Shown here: in pieces, positions 1 through 10,090 of the stretch
Position numbering within the stretch: the stretch's first letter is position 1
How the letters are laid out: the number at the start of each line of letters is the position of its first letter
Source of the DNA: Campylobacter aviculae
GTDB taxonomy: Bacteria > Campylobacterota > Campylobacteria > Campylobacterales > Campylobacteraceae
Assembly: GCF_005406215.1 (NCBI RefSeq)
Contig: NZ_NXMA01000012.1
Location: 1 to 57,683, forward strand
DNA length: 57,683 nucleotides
Reading direction: 5' to 3'
Position numbers and translations under genes: made by a program
The notes under the pieces: model-generated
Database searches by the model: none
What the model was told of the DNA's origin: nothing
Seen by the model: the letters and a program-made list of their open reading frames with translations, nothing else

Positions 1-1034
1 TTAAAATTCATATTCTTAGCACCAACTGAAACTGCATTTCCTGCTCCGTTACCTTCAGCCGCACCGGCACCGGCAAGTATGGTTGAACTTTCATTCACAT
101 TAGTGATAGAAAAAGCACCTGAGTCATTCACCACTACTTTTACATTTTGATTGATATCATCTGTATCATATCCTTTCATACCATCACCATCATAATCTAC
201 CCCATATCTTGCGTCTCTTTGCAAAAGCTCTCTTAAATCTTCAGTAGTATGAAATACCCTTTCAGCAGTATTTCTTAAACCACCTTTTATCGCATCATAG
301 TAGTTTTTAGAGGCCGGATCGGTTGGAGCAGCATTCCCTGTCCCTGCTTCAAATCCCTTTCCTCCATCAGGATTATACATAGGAGGTATGCTTTGTTGAG
401 AAGAACTATAGTTATATTTATGAGCAGTGCTAATATCTACATGGTTTTTTGTAATACCATCTTGTTGTTGATAAGTATCAGTAAACCAATCACTATCATC
501 ACCCGCTGGAGTAGATTCAACTGTAAATTTCTTATTGTCTTTATCCCAAGTAACATTTTGCATTTCACCTGCTTCATTTTCTGCATTAACAGTTAAGCTG
601 ATATTTTTCATATTATCTGTAGTGCCATCTGAATTGTCATTAACAAATTCTATACCACTACCATCAGCTGTTTTTACTGCTTTGACTCCTGTTCCTTCTC
701 TACTATCGTTTGGAACGGTAAAAGTATTGATATAAGCTACAGCTTCATCAATACTTTTAATAGTTTCATTTTCAATATGAATTCCATTTAAGGTAATATC
801 TAATTTTACAGGATTGTCTGTATTTCCCCAAAAAACTACATTATTTTGATTTTGTTGGCTGTTTTCATCAAAAACATTACCCCCTGCAGTTGTGAATTTA
901 GCGTCTGCATAAGAAACCCAAATTCCTTGACCATCTCTTAAATTTAAACCTGTTCCACTTGCATTGAATAAAGAAGCACAATCAACGCCTTTTTCAGTTA
1001 CATCGATAGCATTCTTAGAAGTGGTGTAAAATTG
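1..1034 (-). pseudogene. promoterless partial copy of flgE (silent hook cassette), truncated by window edge
   Basis: This is a direct repeat of 2247-3280, the central part of the intact flgE (about FlgE residues 218-562). I find only two differences in 1034 bases: 412 (T versus A at 2658) and 430 (C versus A at 2676). Both change the protein (Ile to Asn near residue 425, Ile to Ser near residue 419). The copy stops abruptly at 1034. On the minus strand an in-frame TAA lies a few codons upstream of the junction with no start codon or sigma54 promoter, so the segment cannot make a hook protein. Its left limit lies outside the window, so it may carry the flgE 3' end. It could be a simple tandem-duplication remnant or a donor for gene conversion. 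Confidence 0.9.
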
Positions 1035-1048
1035 GGTGCTTGGTTTTG

Positions 1049-1167
1049 AAATTTATTGCAAACCCACTATTGGCAGTAAATAAAGTGAGTTAGCAATAAT
1101 CTAAAAGGCAGTCAAGTCCAATCTAGTATTACAAATCTACCTAGAATAGACTTGTAAAGCGAGATTG
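1049..1167. repeat. tandem hairpin-rich repeat, copy A
   Basis: This 119-base unit matches 1222-1333 and lies between the 3' end of flgE and the silent fragment. It has two inverted-repeat modules. The first begins ATTGCAAACCCACT and returns as AGTGAGTTAGCAAT. The second pairs CAAGTCCAATCTAG with CTAGAATAGACTTG across a 14-base loop. Copy A is less regular than copy B, with a longer loop in module one. No open frame explains it. The strand of any RNA is unknown. Confidence 0.75.
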
Positions 1168-1221
1168 ATCATAATGAATTTTGATAGCCTTAAATTCATC
1201 AATTTGAAAATTTAATTTTTC

Positions 1222-1333
1222 AAATTTATTGCAACTCACTCTAAAAAGAGCGAGTTAGCAATAATTTGAAGGCAGTCACAAGTCTAATCTAGTATTACAA
1301 ATCTACCTAGAATAGACTTGTAAAGCGAGATTG
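1222..1333. repeat. tandem hairpin-rich repeat, copy B
   Basis: This is the second copy of the 1049-1167 unit. Hairpin one has arms 1228-1242 and 1247-1262 (core CAACTCACTCT / AGAGCGAGTTAG). Hairpin two has arms 1279-1292 and 1307-1320, 14 bp with one internal A-A mismatch and a 14-base loop. The last about 60 bases of A and B are almost identical, including the loop, so the loop sequence looks conserved as well as the stem. The unit could be a structured RNA, a recombination site or a small non-autonomous repeat; I do not recognise a named family. Confidence 0.75.
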
Positions 1334-1334
1334 C

Positions 1335-1355
1335 TTTCCCACAAAAAGTGGGAAA
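1335..1355. terminator. hairpin downstream of flgE
   Basis: A perfect 8-bp stem TTTCCCAC / GTGGGAAA with an AAAAA loop sits 27 bases past the flgE stop. The T-rich flank is better on the plus strand (AATTTTAT) than on the minus strand, so it may act in either direction. Confidence 0.5.
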
Positions 1356-1381
1356 AATTTTATAAAGAATCAAAAGATCAA

Positions 1382-3931
1382 TTATTGTTTCAATTGGATC
1401 AAAGTTTGAAGCATTTGATCGCTAGTTGAAATCGTTTTAGAGTTTGCTTGATAACCTCTTTGGATGATGATAAGTTCAGTTAAAGAACGACTCAAATCCA
1501 CATTTGACATTTCAAGCGCCGAAGTTTTCATCTCACCACGGCCACCTGTTCCTGCTTCACCTACGACTATACTACCACTATTAGCGGTTACTTTGTAAAG
1601 GTTTCCGCCGATTTCTTCAAGACCTGAGTTATTTGCCACAGATGCCATAGCCATTTTTGCCACTGCAAAAGTCATTCCGTTGGTAAATTCACCCAAAATA
1701 TTACCCTTATCATCTACACGAAGTGCTTCTGGCTTTAAGTTTCCTGAAGTATAACCATCGGTTGCTTGGCTAGTGAGTGCTGAAGCAGAGTTTGAACTCA
1801 CGAGTCCGTCGTTACTTCCACTTGTTCCAAAGCTAAGCTTGATTTGTTGGTTTGGTGCGGCACCATTGTTTGGTGAGAAATTTAAAGTTCTAGGGTTGTA
1901 TGAAGATAAAGATCCGTCATTGTTAAATCTTGCCGTTCCTACGATGATATTGCTAGGACCTTCACCTGTAGTGTTAATCTCAGCAGGTTCTGGAACACGG
2001 ATGATCATTTGCCATTCATTACCCCCATCTTGAGTAGTGCTTTGCTTAACAAATTGCACTTCTAAAGTATGTTTTGATCCTAAAGAATCATAAATTTCAA
2101 GTCCGGCAGAAAAAGAACTTAGTTTTAAAAGTTCGCTTTGTTTAACTTGATTTCCTGCAGGGAAAACTCCATCAAGACCTTTAAAGATTTTAGTGAAGGC
2201 ATCATTAGTGCTTACTTTTCCTAAACTATCTGTATAAGAAGTAACATTAAAATTCATATTCTTAGCACCAACTGAAACTGCATTTCCTGCTCCGTTACCT
2301 TCAGCCGCACCGGCACCGGCAAGTATGGTTGAACTTTCATTCACATTAGTGATAGAAAAAGCACCTGAGTCATTCACCACTACTTTTACATTTTGATTGA
2401 TATCATCTGTATCATATCCTTTCATACCATCACCATCATAATCTACCCCATATCTTGCGTCTCTTTGCAAAAGCTCTCTTAAATCTTCAGTAGTATGAAA
2501 TACCCTTTCAGCAGTATTTCTTAAACCACCTTTTATCGCATCATAGTAGTTTTTAGAGGCCGGATCGGTTGGAGCAGCATTCCCTGTCCCTGCTTCAAAT
2601 CCCTTTCCTCCATCAGGATTATACATAGGAGGTATGCTTTGTTGAGAAGAACTATAGATATATTTATGAGCAGTGATAATATCTACATGGTTTTTTGTAA
2701 TACCATCTTGTTGTTGATAAGTATCAGTAAACCAATCACTATCATCACCCGCTGGAGTAGATTCAACTGTAAATTTCTTATTGTCTTTATCCCAAGTAAC
2801 ATTTTGCATTTCACCTGCTTCATTTTCTGCATTAACAGTTAAGCTGATATTTTTCATATTATCTGTAGTGCCATCTGAATTGTCATTAACAAATTCTATA
2901 CCACTACCATCAGCTGTTTTTACTGCTTTGACTCCTGTTCCTTCTCTACTATCGTTTGGAACGGTAAAAGTATTGATATAAGCTACAGCTTCATCAATAC
3001 TTTTAATAGTTTCATTTTCAATATGAATTCCATTTAAGGTAATATCTAATTTTACAGGATTGTCTGTATTTCCCCAAAAAACTACATTATTTTGATTTTG
3101 TTGGCTGTTTTCATCAAAAACATTACCCCCTGCAGTTGTGAATTTAGCGTCTGCATAAGAAACCCAAATTCCTTGACCATCTCTTAAATTTAAACCTGTT
3201 CCACTTGCATTGAATAAAGAAGCACAATCAACGCCTTTTTCAGTTACATCGATAGCATTCTTAGAAGTGGTGTAAAATTGAGTCGTTCCTGTGTCGTTTT
3301 CGTCTGCATCTTCACCTGTTTTTTTGTTAAAACCATGGATAGAATCCAAAGAATACAATGGTCTGCTAGCCGTTCCTATACTAAGACCACTATTAAGGTT
3401 TGCTTTGATCGCTACTTCAGTGGATTGTGCTGCAGGGATATGCATACCTGGATCGATAAAAATATTTTGTGGACTTCTTGAAGAATCAATGGTTTGACTA
3501 TCCCAGTCTATATTCCAACCTTGTACCACATAACCTGCGTTATTAACAAAATTTCCATAAGCGTCAAGTTTAAAATCTCCAGCTCTTGTAAGATAATTTG
3601 TCAAACCTCCATCATCACTCACCATAAAAAAGCCGTCTCCGTTGATCGCAACGTCGGTATTTTTATCGGTAGTTTGAACTGAACCTTGAGAATGAATTCT
3701 TGTAGTTGAACTCACAGAAACACCCAGTCCAATTTGAAGGGGATTTTGTCCGCCTCTACCATCGGTTGGTGTTGTAGCGATTTTTACTGTTTGAGAAAAC
3801 ATCGTTCCAAAATCGGCACGAGAGTATTTAAAACCTGTGGTATTAACGTTAGAAATGTTGTTACCTTCAACGTCCATTGCTATTTGGTGTGCTTGAAGTC
3901 CGCTCACTCCGGACCAAAGTGATCTCATCAT
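1382..3931 (-). CDS. flgE: flagellar hook protein FlgE, 849 aa
   Basis: Structural subunit of the flagellar hook, the curved joint between rod and filament, exported by the flagellar type III system. The N-terminus (MMRSLWSGVSGLQAHQIAMD, then NNISNVNTTGFK) is the rod/hook signature, and the C-terminus (SRSLTELIIIQRGYQANSK, then TSDQMLQTLIQLKQ) is the matching coiled-coil segment. The very long middle, roughly residues 150-700, is the surface-exposed variable domain typical of Campylobacter. I use ATG 3931, with AAGGA upstream. An in-frame ATG at 4006 lies on the -24 promoter element, upstream of any transcript start, so it is not the start. Parts of the middle are duplicated at 1-1034 and 4275-4466. 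This corresponds to Cj1729c of C. jejuni. Confidence 0.97.
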   Translation of the reverse strand: MMRSLWSGVSGLQAHQIAMDVEGNNISNVNTTGFKYSRADFGTMFSQTVKIATTPTDGRGGQNPLQIGLGVSVSSTTRIHSQGSVQTTDKNTDVAINGDGFFMVSDDGGLTNYLTRAGDFKLDAYGNFVNNAGYVVQGWNIDWDSQTIDSSRSPQNIFIDPGMHIPAAQSTEVAIKANLNSGLSIGTASRPLYSLDSIHGFNKKTGEDADENDTGTTQFYTTSKNAIDVTEKGVDCASLFNASGTGLNLRDGQGIWVSYADAKFTTAGGNVFDENSQQNQNNVVFWGNTDNPVKLDITLNGIHIENETIKSIDEAVAYINTFTVPNDSREGTGVKAVKTADGSGIEFVNDNSDGTTDNMKNISLTVNAENEAGEMQNVTWDKDNKKFTVESTPAGDDSDWFTDTYQQQDGITKNHVDIITAHKYIYSSSQQSIPPMYNPDGGKGFEAGTGNAAPTDPASKNYYDAIKGGLRNTAERVFHTTEDLRELLQRDARYGVDYDGDGMKGYDTDDINQNVKVVVNDSGAFSITNVNESSTILAGAGAAEGNGAGNAVSVGAKNMNFNVTSYTDSLGKVSTNDAFTKIFKGLDGVFPAGNQVKQSELLKLSSFSAGLEIYDSLGSKHTLEVQFVKQSTTQDGGNEWQMIIRVPEPAEINTTGEGPSNIIVGTARFNNDGSLSSYNPRTLNFSPNNGAAPNQQIKLSFGTSGSNDGLVSSNSASALTSQATDGYTSGNLKPEALRVDDKGNILGEFTNGMTFAVAKMAMASVANNSGLEEIGGNLYKVTANSGSIVVGEAGTGGRGEMKTSALEMSNVDLSRSLTELIIIQRGYQANSKTISTSDQMLQTLIQLKQ

Positions 3932-3988
3932 AGTTAAATCCTTTATAAAATATTGCTTTTTAACGCATTTGCGTTTATGCAAGTTTAT

Positions 3989-4006
3989 AAGCAAGTTCCG
4001 TTCCAA
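3989..4006 (-). promoter_or_regulatory. sigma54 (RpoN) promoter of flgE
   Basis: Read on the minus strand this is TTGGAACGGAACTTGCTT. It contains GG (-24, at 4003-4004) and GC (-12, at 3991-3992) separated by exactly 10 bases, the invariant sigma54 spacing. Start of transcription would be near 3980, about 50 bases before the ATG. Campylobacter rod and hook genes are known RpoN/FlgR targets, which fits. Confidence 0.9.
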
Positions 4007-4069
4007 CTTTTTAAATTTTTAAGTAAAAATGTAAAAAATTTTTGAAAAATTAAGTTTTTAGTGTAGTTT

Positions 4070-4075
4070 TATAAG
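4070..4075 (+). promoter_or_regulatory. possible -10 box directing an RNA that starts inside the G-quadruplex motif
   Basis: TATAAG preceded by a T-rich stretch (GTTTTTAGTGTAGTTTTATAAG) resembles a Campylobacter sigma70 promoter, which usually lacks a -35 box. A start 6-8 bases downstream would fall near 4082, inside the G-rich run, giving a short RNA pointing away from flgE. Only one box supports this; it is a candidate. Confidence 0.35.
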
Positions 4076-4090
4076 GGTGGGTGGGTTGGG
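4075..4090 (+). promoter_or_regulatory. perfect intramolecular G-quadruplex motif upstream of flgE
   Basis: GGGTGGGTGGGTTGGG holds four G3 runs with loops of 1, 1 and 2 bases, the most stable class of G-quadruplex, in a chromosome of roughly 30% GC. It lies about 70 bases upstream of the -24 element of flgE, on the strand opposite to the flgE message. The Neisseria pilE recombination element is also four G3 runs with 1-2 base T loops (GGGTGGGTTGGGTGGG). The motif is seen directly; a function in recombination is inferred. Confidence 0.85.
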
Positions 4091-4150
4091 AAAATTTCTA
4101 GCTAAAACTCTATTAATTCTAACATTTGTCGGTAGAATTTGAACTTAAAT

Positions 4151-4184
4151 TTTAAAGCTTTTTAGTTTTATCAAAAACTTTAAA
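4151..4184. other. imperfect inverted repeat between the G-quadruplex motif and the ruvC side
   Basis: TTTAAAGCTTTTT and AAAAACTTTAAA are complementary arms around a short loop. If an RNA starts near 4082 on the plus strand, this hairpin would end it at about 100 nt, but no clear T run follows. The rest of 4007-4274 holds no gene I can support. Confidence 0.25.
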
Positions 4185-4274
4185 GTGAATTGATATGTAT
4201 AATCTAATTTAATAATGTTTATGCTATAAAAATTTGCTTTGTTATGGTTACTGAAATGGCCTAATTCTATACCT

Positions 4275-4466
4275 CTACAGTTTCATCAATACTTTTAATA
4301 GTTGAATTTTCAATATGAATTCCATTTAAGGTAATATCTAATTTTACAGGATTGTCTGTATTTCCCCAAAAAACTACATTATTTTGATCTTGATGGCTGT
4401 TTTCATCAAAAACATTACCCCCTGCAGTTGTGAATTTAGCGTCTGCATAAGAAACCCAAATTCCTT
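4275..4466 (-). pseudogene. second silent fragment of flgE (about residues 253-317)
   Basis: This 192-base segment matches 2983-3174 of flgE in the same orientation. There are five differences (4281, 4304, 4305, 4389, 4393). Translated in the flgE frame they give Ala315 to Thr, Glu307 to Ser, Asn279 to Asp and Gln277 to His, so every difference is non-synonymous. The fragment begins sharply at 4275 and abuts the ruvC stop codon. It has no start, promoter or stop of its own. It is more diverged than the 1-1034 copy, so the two arose or drifted separately. Confidence 0.9.
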
Positions 4467-4942
4467 TATACTCTTACTCTTAAATTTGCAGCGTGTGTTA
4501 AAGCAACAGCAATAGCATCTGTGATATCTAAGGGTTTAATATCTTTGCTAAGTCCTAAAAGTCTTTTTACCATAAAGGCAACCTGTTCTTTTGTCGCTTT
4601 TGCCTTACCTGTAACGGATTTTTTAACTTGTAAAGGGGTGTATTCTGCAAAATCGCCGTGAATTTGTAGAATTTTCAAACTTAAAGCTCCACGAAATTGT
4701 GCGAGTTTTAAAACGCTTTTTGGATTGTAAGCAAAAAAGATATCTTCTATCGCTACCTCATCAAAATGGTGTGTCTTAAAAATAAGATCTAAACCTTCAC
4801 AAAGCTCTGTGATTTGATACTGCAAAGTACTAGGTTTGATCTTAATCAGTCCTGCTTCTATGAGAATGGTTTTATTTTTATTTGCTTCTATAATGGCATA
4901 ACCGCAATTTCTTGAACCTGGATCGATACCTAAAATTTTCAA
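4466..4942 (-). CDS. ruvC: Holliday junction resolvase RuvC, 158 aa
   Basis: RuvC is the endonuclease that cuts Holliday junctions with RuvAB during recombinational repair. The RNase H-like fold shows its four acidic residues: Asp7 (GIDPGS), Glu66 (VAIEDIFF), Asp139 and Asp142 ([16 protein letters not shown]). Length is normal. The gene is divergent from dnaA, as in C. jejuni (Cj1731c). Its stop codon is the exact boundary of the flgE fragment at 4275-4466, so rearrangement occurred at its 3' edge without obviously damaging the protein. Confidence 0.95.
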   Translation of the reverse strand: MKILGIDPGSRNCGYAIIEANKNKTILIEAGLIKIKPSTLQYQITELCEGLDLIFKTHHFDEVAIEDIFFAYNPKSVLKLAQFRGALSLKILQIHGDFAEYTPLQVKKSVTGKAKATKEQVAFMVKRLLGLSKDIKPLDITDAIAVALTHAANLRVRV

Positions 4943-5027
4943 TTTTCACCCTTAAAATAAAATAGATTTTAACCTTTTTTTATAAAATTTAAGATAAAAT
5001 TTATACATTAAAAATTAAAGAGAGATA

Positions 5028-6350
5028 ATGAACCCAAATGATATACTCCAAAATTTAAAAAAAGAATTAAGCGAAAATGAGTACGAAAATTATATATCCA
5101 CTTTAAAATACAATGAAAAACAAAGCAAAGCTGATCTTTTAATTTTTAACGCTCCAAATGAACTCATCGCTAAATTCATACAAACGAAATACGCCAACAA
5201 AATTTCACATTTTTATGAAGTGCAAAGCGGAATAAAAGCTACTATCAATATACAAGCTCAAAGTCAAAAACACACAAGAAGTACTATAAAAATAGATATA
5301 GCAAACATAAAAGCACAAAGTACGATTTTAAATCCTTCTTTTACTTTTGAAAGCTTTGTAGTAGGAGACTCTAATAAATACGCTTATGGAACTTGTAAAG
5401 CGGTCTCACATAAAGATAAACTTGGAAAGCTTTACAATCCTATATTTATCTATGGTTCTACAGGACTTGGAAAAACTCACTTACTTCAGGCTGTAGGCAA
5501 TGCAAGTTTAGAAATGGGTAAAAAAGTGATCTATGCTACGAGTGAAAATTTTGTCAATGAATTCACCTCGAATTTAAAAAACGGCTCCTTGGATAAATTT
5601 CACGACAAATATAGAAATTGTGATGTTTTGCTTATAGATGACGTGCAATTTTTAGGAAAAACGGATAAAATTCAGGAAGAATTTTTCTTTATATTTAATG
5701 AAATCAAAAACAATAACGGACAAATCATCATGACTTCAGATAATCCGCCTAATATGCTAAAAGGCATCACAGAACGCTTAAAAAGTCGTTTTGCACATGG
5801 GATCATTGCTGATATCACTCCGCCACAACTTGATACTAAAATCGCTATCATAAGAAAAAAATGTGAATTTAATGATATCAATCTTTCTAATGATATCATA
5901 AATTATATCGCCACTTCTTTAGGGGATAACATACGTGAAATTGAAGGGATTATCATCAGCTTAAATGCTTATGCAAACATAGTCGGACAAGAAATCACGC
6001 TCGAACTTGCAAAAAGTGTTATGAAAGATCATATCAAAGAGAAAAAAGAAAATATCAGCATAGAAGATATCTTAGCCTTAGTTTGTAAAGAATTTAACAT
6101 CAAACCAAGTGATGTGAAATCAAACAATAAAAAACAAAATGTCGTTATAGCTAGACGTGTTGCGATCTACTTAGCAAGGGAACTTACTAGCCTTACTTTT
6201 TCGCAATTGGCTAATTTTTTCGTGATGAAAGATCACACAGCCATTTCACATAGTGTGAAAAAAATCAAAGAATTGATAGAAGAAAATAATGAAACTAAGA
6301 TAAAAATCGAAGAATTAAAAAATAAAATTTTAGCTAAAAGTCAAATTTAA
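5028..6350 (+). CDS. dnaA: chromosomal replication initiator DnaA, 440 aa
   Basis: AAA+ ATPase that binds DnaA boxes and melts the origin. Domain I occupies about residues 1-85. The Walker A motif is GSTGLGKTH near residue 143, Walker B is LLIDDVQFLGK near 205, and the domain IV helix-turn-helix carries the DnaA signature (KDHTAISHSVKKI) near residue 400. Start ATG is preceded by AGAGAG. The gene is divergent from ruvC with 85 bases between, where I see only weak AT-rich promoter candidates. It is followed directly by the origin, then dnaN. Confidence 0.98.
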   Translation: MNPNDILQNLKKELSENEYENYISTLKYNEKQSKADLLIFNAPNELIAKFIQTKYANKISHFYEVQSGIKATINIQAQSQKHTRSTIKIDIANIKAQSTILNPSFTFESFVVGDSNKYAYGTCKAVSHKDKLGKLYNPIFIYGSTGLGKTHLLQAVGNASLEMGKKVIYATSENFVNEFTSNLKNGSLDKFHDKYRNCDVLLIDDVQFLGKTDKIQEEFFFIFNEIKNNNGQIIMTSDNPPNMLKGITERLKSRFAHGIIADITPPQLDTKIAIIRKKCEFNDINLSNDIINYIATSLGDNIREIEGIIISLNAYANIVGQEITLELAKSVMKDHIKEKKENISIEDILALVCKEFNIKPSDVKSNNKKQNVVIARRVAIYLARELTSLTFSQLANFFVMKDHTAISHSVKKIKELIEENNETKIKIEELKNKILAKSQI

Positions 6351-6505
6351 GTGAAAAAAGGTGAAAAAAATGAAACACCAATGTGAAAAAAATAGAATTA
6401 AGCAAAGTATGGTAAAATACAAATTTAATGATTTTTTGCTGAAAAATTTCACAATTTCAACAGACTTATTATTACGACGAATTTAAATTAAATAAAAAGC
6501 AAGGA
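6351..6505. other. oriC, dnaA-dnaN intergenic
   Basis: This 161-base gap is very AT-rich and carries repeated GTGAA/TTCAC cores, the centre of the epsilonproteobacterial DnaA box. On the minus strand they lie at 6351-6355, 6361-6365 and 6383-6387, and on the plus strand at 6448-6452 (ATTTCACA). AT-rich sequence at about 6388-6480 is the likely unwinding element. Published work on Campylobacter places oriC in this interval; box positions here are my reading. Confidence 0.8.
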
Positions 6506-6511
6506 GAAAAA

Positions 6512-7579
6512 ATGAAACTTAGTATCAATAAAAATACACTTGAATCTGCAATCATTTTGTGTAATGCTTACGTTGAAAAAAAAGACGCTAGCACCATCAC
6601 TTCACATTTACTTTTTCAAGCTGAAGAAGATAAACTCATTATCAAAGCAAGTGATTTTGAAATAGGAATCAACTATAAGATAAGAAAAATTCGTGTTGAA
6701 AGCAGTGGTTTTGCAACTGCAAATGCAAAAAGTATAGCTGATGTTATCAAAAGTTTAAACAATGAAGAAGTGATTTTAGAAACTATAGATAATTTCTTAT
6801 TTATCAGACAAAAAAGAACAAAATATAAATTACCTATGTTTAATTATGAAGATTTTCCTAATTTTCCAAAAACAGAAGGAAAAAATCAATTTGACATTGA
6901 TTCAAGTGATTTAAGTCGCTCTCTTAAAAAAATCTTACCAAGCATTGATACTAACAATCCAAAATACTCTTTAAATGGTGCCTTTTTAGATATTAAAACT
7001 GATAAAATTAATTTTGTTGGAACTGACACTAGACGCCTTGCTGTTTATACTCTTGAAAAAACAAATCCTCAAGAATTTTCTATAAGTATTCCTAAAAAAG
7101 CTATTATGGAAATGCAAAAACTTTTCTATGAAAAAATAGAAATTTATTATGATCAAAATATGCTTATTGCTAAAAATGATAATTTTGAATTCTTTACTAA
7201 ACTCATCAATGATAAATTCCCTGATTATGAAAAAGTCATACCAAAAGAATTCAAACAAAGCCTTGAATTTTCAACAGAAGATTTTATAGATAGTCTTAGA
7301 AAAATCAGCGTTGTAACTGAAAAAATGAAACTTCATTTCAATAAAGATAAAATCATTTTTGAAGGTATAAGTTTAGACAATATGGAAGCAAAAACCGAAC
7401 TTGAAATCCAAACAGGTGTGAGTGAAGAATTTAATCTAACCATAAAAATAAAACATTTACTTGACTTTTTAACTTCTATAGAAGAAGAAAAATTTACATT
7501 AAATGTTAATGAATCAAATTTAGCTTTTGTAGTTAAGTCTCAGGGCTTATCTATGGTTATTATGCCTATGATTTTGTAA
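6512..7579 (+). CDS. dnaN: DNA polymerase III sliding clamp (beta), 355 aa
   Basis: Ring-shaped processivity clamp that tethers the replicative polymerase to DNA and recruits repair and loader proteins. Length and three-domain repeat pattern fit the family. The recognisable middle segment contains FVGTDTRRLAVYTLE near residues 170-184, and the C-terminus ends in the typical VMPM-like strand (SMVIMPMIL). A strong site AAGGAG precedes the ATG. It sits between oriC and gyrB in the usual order (Cj0002). Confidence 0.97.
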   Translation: MKLSINKNTLESAIILCNAYVEKKDASTITSHLLFQAEEDKLIIKASDFEIGINYKIRKIRVESSGFATANAKSIADVIKSLNNEEVILETIDNFLFIRQKRTKYKLPMFNYEDFPNFPKTEGKNQFDIDSSDLSRSLKKILPSIDTNNPKYSLNGAFLDIKTDKINFVGTDTRRLAVYTLEKTNPQEFSISIPKKAIMEMQKLFYEKIEIYYDQNMLIAKNDNFEFFTKLINDKFPDYEKVIPKEFKQSLEFSTEDFIDSLRKISVVTEKMKLHFNKDKIIFEGISLDNMEAKTELEIQTGVSEEFNLTIKIKHLLDFLTSIEEEKFTLNVNESNLAFVVKSQGLSMVIMPMIL

Positions 7580-7603
7580 GAAATTTTTTAAAAAGTTAGA
7601 TAA

Positions 7604-9928
<2,325 letters not shown>

Positions 9929-9930
9929 TA

Positions 9931-9959
9931 AAACAAAGAAGATTTTTTCTTCTTTGTTT
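9931..9959. terminator. gyrB terminator
   Basis: A 12-bp perfect stem (AAACAAAGAAGA / TCTTCTTTGTTT) with a TTTTT loop lies two bases after the gyrB stop. It separates gyrB from the DUF262 gene. Confidence 0.75.
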
Positions 9960-10090
9960 GGAAAGTAACTGCTTAAAATTGACACTTTAACTTTTATCAT
10001 AAATTCTATTTTTTACTTTAAAAATATAATAATTAAATATAATATAAATATTATTTTATTAAAATATGCAGTTTGCTAAAAGGATTTTCT

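Noticed and set aside
393-735. Plus-strand small frames in the flgE repeat (also at 2639-2981)
   Set aside because: They are antisense shadows of the FlgE coding frame, duplicated because the DNA is duplicated.
1049-1333. CRISPR array
   Set aside because: Only two units of over 110 bases with internal hairpins; no 30-base repeat/spacer periodicity and no cas genes.
3932-4006. 25-codon N-terminal extension of flgE (start ATG 4006)
   Set aside because: It overlaps the -24/-12 sigma54 promoter, upstream of the predicted transcript start, and the hook signature begins at ATG 3931 with a good AAGGA site.
1-4466. Diversity-generating retroelement explaining the flgE repeats
   Set aside because: Differences are not restricted to adenines of a template, there is no reverse transcriptase nearby, and repeats are far longer than usual template repeats.
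9961-10072. Multiple TATAAT-like boxes before the DUF262 gene
   Set aside because: The interval is almost pure A/T, so individual boxes cannot be trusted; no single promoter assigned.
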